From positions 1-33,807 of the forward strand of contig CALIIW010000298.1 of NCBI GenBank assembly GCA_938018185.1: 33,807 nucleotides of DNA. The letters are read 5' to 3'. Numbering within the stretch: the first letter of the stretch is position 1; each line of letters begins with the position of its first letter. This document shows, in pieces, positions 31,081 to 33,807 of this stretch. This DNA is from an uncultured Saprospiraceae bacterium (lineage in GTDB: Bacteria > Bacteroidota > Bacteroidia > Chitinophagales > Saprospiraceae). The position numbers and the translations under genes are program-made. The notes beneath the pieces were generated by a model. That model had not been told where the DNA came from. It did not search any database and saw nothing but the letters and a program-made list of their open reading frames with translations.

Positions 31081-33807
31081 TTATGACAAGCTAAATCTTA
31101 TTTTCATCTTTTCTAAAAAGTCAATAAATGCTGTATCGACTTTTACTTTTTTTGTCTTAGAAAACATGGGCAAAGAAAGTCTTTCATCCGTATCATGAAC
31201 TGTAACTTTCAATTTCTGCTTCCCAGAATTAGTATTGATAAAAGAGACCAACTTTTTCAAACATTCGTCATCCAATTGCTGTAAAGTTAAGTCTAGGCTA
31301 ATATTATTAATTATGGAATATTCTACCTGTGCCAGTTGTTTTGCATCTCTAACTTTGAATTGATATTGAGGGCTGCCATGCCATCTAGGTTCATAAGAAC
31401 CTTTTAAATAAAGACATTGCCCAATTTCAAAGAGATGTTTAAATTTTAAATAATCATCTCGCCAAAGACTAACTTCTAGAGAAGAGTGGTAATCTTGGAT
31501 TGTAAAAAATCCTCTTCCAACTCCTTTATCATTCATCCCATGTCTTGCAGCAGTTACTAGAACAGCCAAATGCAATTCTGTATTTCTGATATTCTCTACT
31601 TGACTCAAGGAGCAAGTAACAAAATGTTCCGCTATTGCTTTGTAATCATCTAATGGATGACCCGAGATAAAAATTCCGGTTACTTCTTTCTCCTCTGTAA
31701 GTTTTTGAATCAAAGGCCATTCATCCACATGGGGAATTTTTGGGGTTGGTGCCATGATCTCTTCAGAATCTCCAAATAGAGAATTGGAAGATTCTGATTT
31801 TTGTTTTTGATAAACATTCCCCCACTTTAGCAGATGCTCAATAAAAGAATCAAACTTATCAGAAGGCGTAAAATATGTTGATCGGGTAATGTCTACAAAG
31901 CAATCTAAAGCCCCTCCTTTCACCAAACTCTCCATCGCTTTCTTATTGATGGTCCGGAGATTTAATCGTTTCATCATTTCAAAAACAGAACTGTAGTCTC
32001 CTTTTTCTTTTCGATCTTGAATCAACTCTTGAACAGGCCCCTCTCCTACTCCTTTTAATGCAGACAAGCCAAATCTAATTTGACCTTTTTTATTAACTGT
32101 AAAATTCAAATTACTTTCGTTGACATCAGGCCCCAACACAAGCAGGCCCATACGTTTGCATTCTCTTAAAAAGAAATTCAATCTGACAATATCTGATTTA
32201 TTTCTAGTTAAAATGGCAGCCATATATTCAGCTGGATAATGCGTTTTAAGATAAGCCGTTTGAAAAGCAACTACAGAATAAGCAGCAGCATGTGATCTGT
32301 TAAAACCATAATTGGCAAACTTGAACATGATGTTGTAGATCTCTAAAGCCTTTTCTTCTCCTATATCTTTTTCGGCAGCACCTTTGACAAAGATCTCTTT
32401 GTGCTTTTCCATCTCCTTGACCTTCTTCTTACCCATGGCTCTTCGGAGCATGTCGGCCATTGCCAATGTATAATTTGCAATCACTCTTGCAGTTTCCATG
32501 ATCTGCTCCTGATAAACGATAATACCATAGGTATTTTTCAGAACAGACTCAAGTAGTGGATGCGGGTACTCAACCTTTTCCTTACCATGTTTACGCAGAA
32601 CATAAGTTGGAATGTTATCCATTGGACCAGGCCGGTACAATGCATTCATCGCAATCAAATCTTCTATATCAGTTGGTTTGAGATCCTTAAGATGTTTCTG
32701 CATACCTTCAGATTCAAACTGAAAAATACCAATCGTTTCTCCACGCTGAAATAACTTATAAGTTTCTTCATCATCCAAAGGAATCTTATCCGGATCTATC
32801 CTTGCCTCTTTTCCAAATCTCTCTTCAATATTATTTATCGCATCTTTTATGATCGACAAAGTCTTTAATCCTAAAAAATCCATCTTAAGCATCCCCGCAT
32901 CTTCGACAACTGAGCCATCAAATTGCGTAATCAACAAGTCAGAATCTTTTGTTGTAAAAACTGGTAATAACTTTGTCAAATCATCGGGAGCAATGATAAC
33001 TCCTGCAGCATGTATCCCCACATTTCTTACTGTTCCTTCCAACTTTGCTGCATTCTCCAATGTAGTTGCTGATAAGGTTTTGCCTTTTGATATCTTATTC
33101 AGTTCTTCTATCCTTTGATAATCATCCGAAGGCCAATCTTTTTTCAGAGAAGTAAAACTGCCATCAACGATACTCATCAGTTTCGGGCTTTTACCTTGGC
33201 GGTTGGGAACTAACTTTGCAATGGTATCTGCCTCAGAAAGTGGTAGATCCAAAACCCTTGCAACATCTCGAATCGCAGACCTGGCTTTCATCGTTCCAAA
33301 AGTAACAATTTGAGCCACTTGATTTTTACCGTATTTATCTACTACCCAATCTATAACCTGCTGTCTTCCATCATCATCAAAATCAATATCAATATCGGGC
33401 ATTGATACTCTTTCTGGGTTTAGAAATCTTTCAAATAATAGATTGTAGCCAATCGGATCCAAATTTGTGATATACAAACAATAAGCAACTACGGAACCTG
33501 CGGCCGATCCTCTACCAGGTCCAACTGCAACCCCCATGTCTCTAGCAGCTCTTATTAAATCTTGGGTAATCAAAAAGTATCCATGAAAACCCATCTTGCC
33601 TATGATACCTAGTTCGTAATCAATTCTTTCTTTGACAACTGCGGTAATCTCTCCGTACCTAACTTTTGCACCTTCATAAACCAAAAATTTCAAATACTCA
33701 TCTTGCCCTTTAAACTCTGCCGGTAATGGAAAATTTGGCAACAAAATATCTCTCTGCAGATCTATTGGATCAATTTTGTCCAAAATCTTCATGGTATTGT
33801 CTAAGGA
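31081..33807 (-). CDS. dnaE: DNA polymerase III alpha subunit, N-terminal part beyond window
   Basis: The frame is open to the last base of the window, giving 908 visible residues. The ATG at 33792 is internal, not the start. The missing N-terminus should hold the PHP domain. Visible from residue 1: palm/finger region with MGVAVGPGRGSAAGSVVAY and the catalytic pair Asp138 and Asp140 in MPDIDIDFDDDGR. Then come QIVTFGTMKARSAIRDVARV and the third aspartate in ALYRPGPMDNIPTYV. After these: the beta-clamp region with NYGFNRSHAAAYSVVAFQTA, an HhH section, and an OB-fold (about 720-830). It is the replicative polymerase catalytic subunit. No intein or split was seen in the visible part. Confidence 0.96.
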   Translation of the reverse strand, partial: SLDNTMKILDKIDPIDLQRDILLPNFPLPAEFKGQDEYLKFLVYEGAKVRYGEITAVVKERIDYELGIIGKMGFHGYFLITQDLIRAARDMGVAVGPGRGSAAGSVVAYCLYITNLDPIGYNLLFERFLNPERVSMPDIDIDFDDDGRQQVIDWVVDKYGKNQVAQIVTFGTMKARSAIRDVARVLDLPLSEADTIAKLVPNRQGKSPKLMSIVDGSFTSLKKDWPSDDYQRIEELNKISKGKTLSATTLENAAKLEGTVRNVGIHAAGVIIAPDDLTKLLPVFTTKDSDLLITQFDGSVVEDAGMLKMDFLGLKTLSIIKDAINNIEERFGKEARIDPDKIPLDDEETYKLFQRGETIGIFQFESEGMQKHLKDLKPTDIEDLIAMNALYRPGPMDNIPTYVLRKHGKEKVEYPHPLLESVLKNTYGIIVYQEQIMETARVIANYTLAMADMLRRAMGKKKVKEMEKHKEIFVKGAAEKDIGEEKALEIYNIMFKFANYGFNRSHAAAYSVVAFQTAYLKTHYPAEYMAAILTRNKSDIVRLNFFLRECKRMGLLVLGPDVNESNLNFTVNKKGQIRFGLSALKGVGEGPVQELIQDRKEKGDYSSVFEMMKRLNLRTINKKAMESLVKGGALDCFVDITRSTYFTPSDKFDSFIEHLLKWGNVYQKQKSESSNSLFGDSEEIMAPTPKIPHVDEWPLIQKLTEEKEVTGIFISGHPLDDYKAIAEHFVTCSLSQVENIRNTELHLAVLVTAARHGMNDKGVGRGFFTIQDYHSSLEVSLWRDDYLKFKHLFEIGQCLYLKGSYEPRWHGSPQYQFKVRDAKQLAQVEYSIINNISLDLTLQQLDDECLKKLVSFINTNSGKQKLKVTVHDTDERLSLPMFSKTKKVKVDTAFIDFLEKMKIRFSLS

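Noticed and set aside
33790-33792. ATG at 33792 as the dnaE start
   Set aside because: The frame remains open to the window edge, and the visible protein begins after the PHP domain, so this Met is internal.

Overview
The window looks like chromosomal DNA of a marine-type member of the Bacteroidota (Saprospirales/Cytophagales-like); this placement is inference. The DNA is AT-rich. The 2268-residue secreted protein ends in a type IX secretion (T9SS) sorting domain. There are PorT-like outer-membrane barrels, a DUF5362-type membrane protein, and many lipoproteins and Gln-starting mature proteins. One promoter matches the Bacteroidota TTG / TAnnTTTG consensus exactly, and Shine-Dalgarno sites are not evident. 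I see no tRNA, rRNA, CRISPR array, insertion sequence or phage gene.

Layout. 1-8122: mostly minus-strand housekeeping and secreted enzymes. These are a lysyl-endopeptidase-like serine protease cut by the left edge, a MATE transporter, a secreted S9 peptidase, hemJ on the plus strand, and a VWA lipoprotein. A 360-base non-coding stretch between hemJ and the VWA gene is packed with palindromes and two copies of a ~90-base hairpin repeat. 8410-16049: a giant secreted protein made of 23 cysteine-bounded ~94-residue modules plus a T9SS tail, coupled by TAATG to an alpha/beta hydrolase. 16369-27453: two convergent operons that I read as one exopolysaccharide locus. 27594-31057: a DUF5362 protein, two thioredoxin-fold lipoproteins and two paralogous outer-membrane barrels. 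31081-33807: the C-terminal three quarters of dnaE, cut by the right edge.

The candidate system is the convergent pair. The plus strand carries a TPR + outer-membrane-barrel exporter, a STAS switch protein, a Wzx/MATE-fold flippase and a GT4 glycosyltransferase. The minus strand carries a 1044-residue polytopic protein related to the PTPS-related/GT-C type, a lipoprotein with Ig-like domains, and a membrane-tethered clan-A (GH5-like) glycosidase. The parts list is functionally parallel to Pel/PNAG systems (TPR-porin, lipoprotein, hydrolase, GT4, flippase), but it has no PelD, PelE, PelG or synthase that I can recognise. The two operons' stop codons interlock. The plus operon's intrinsic terminator is folded into the coding region of the glycosidase gene. 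An intrinsic hairpin sits directly before the TPR gene, which appears to start at a non-AUG codon, so expression may be attenuated.

All functional calls come from reading motifs and domain order. No database search was possible.
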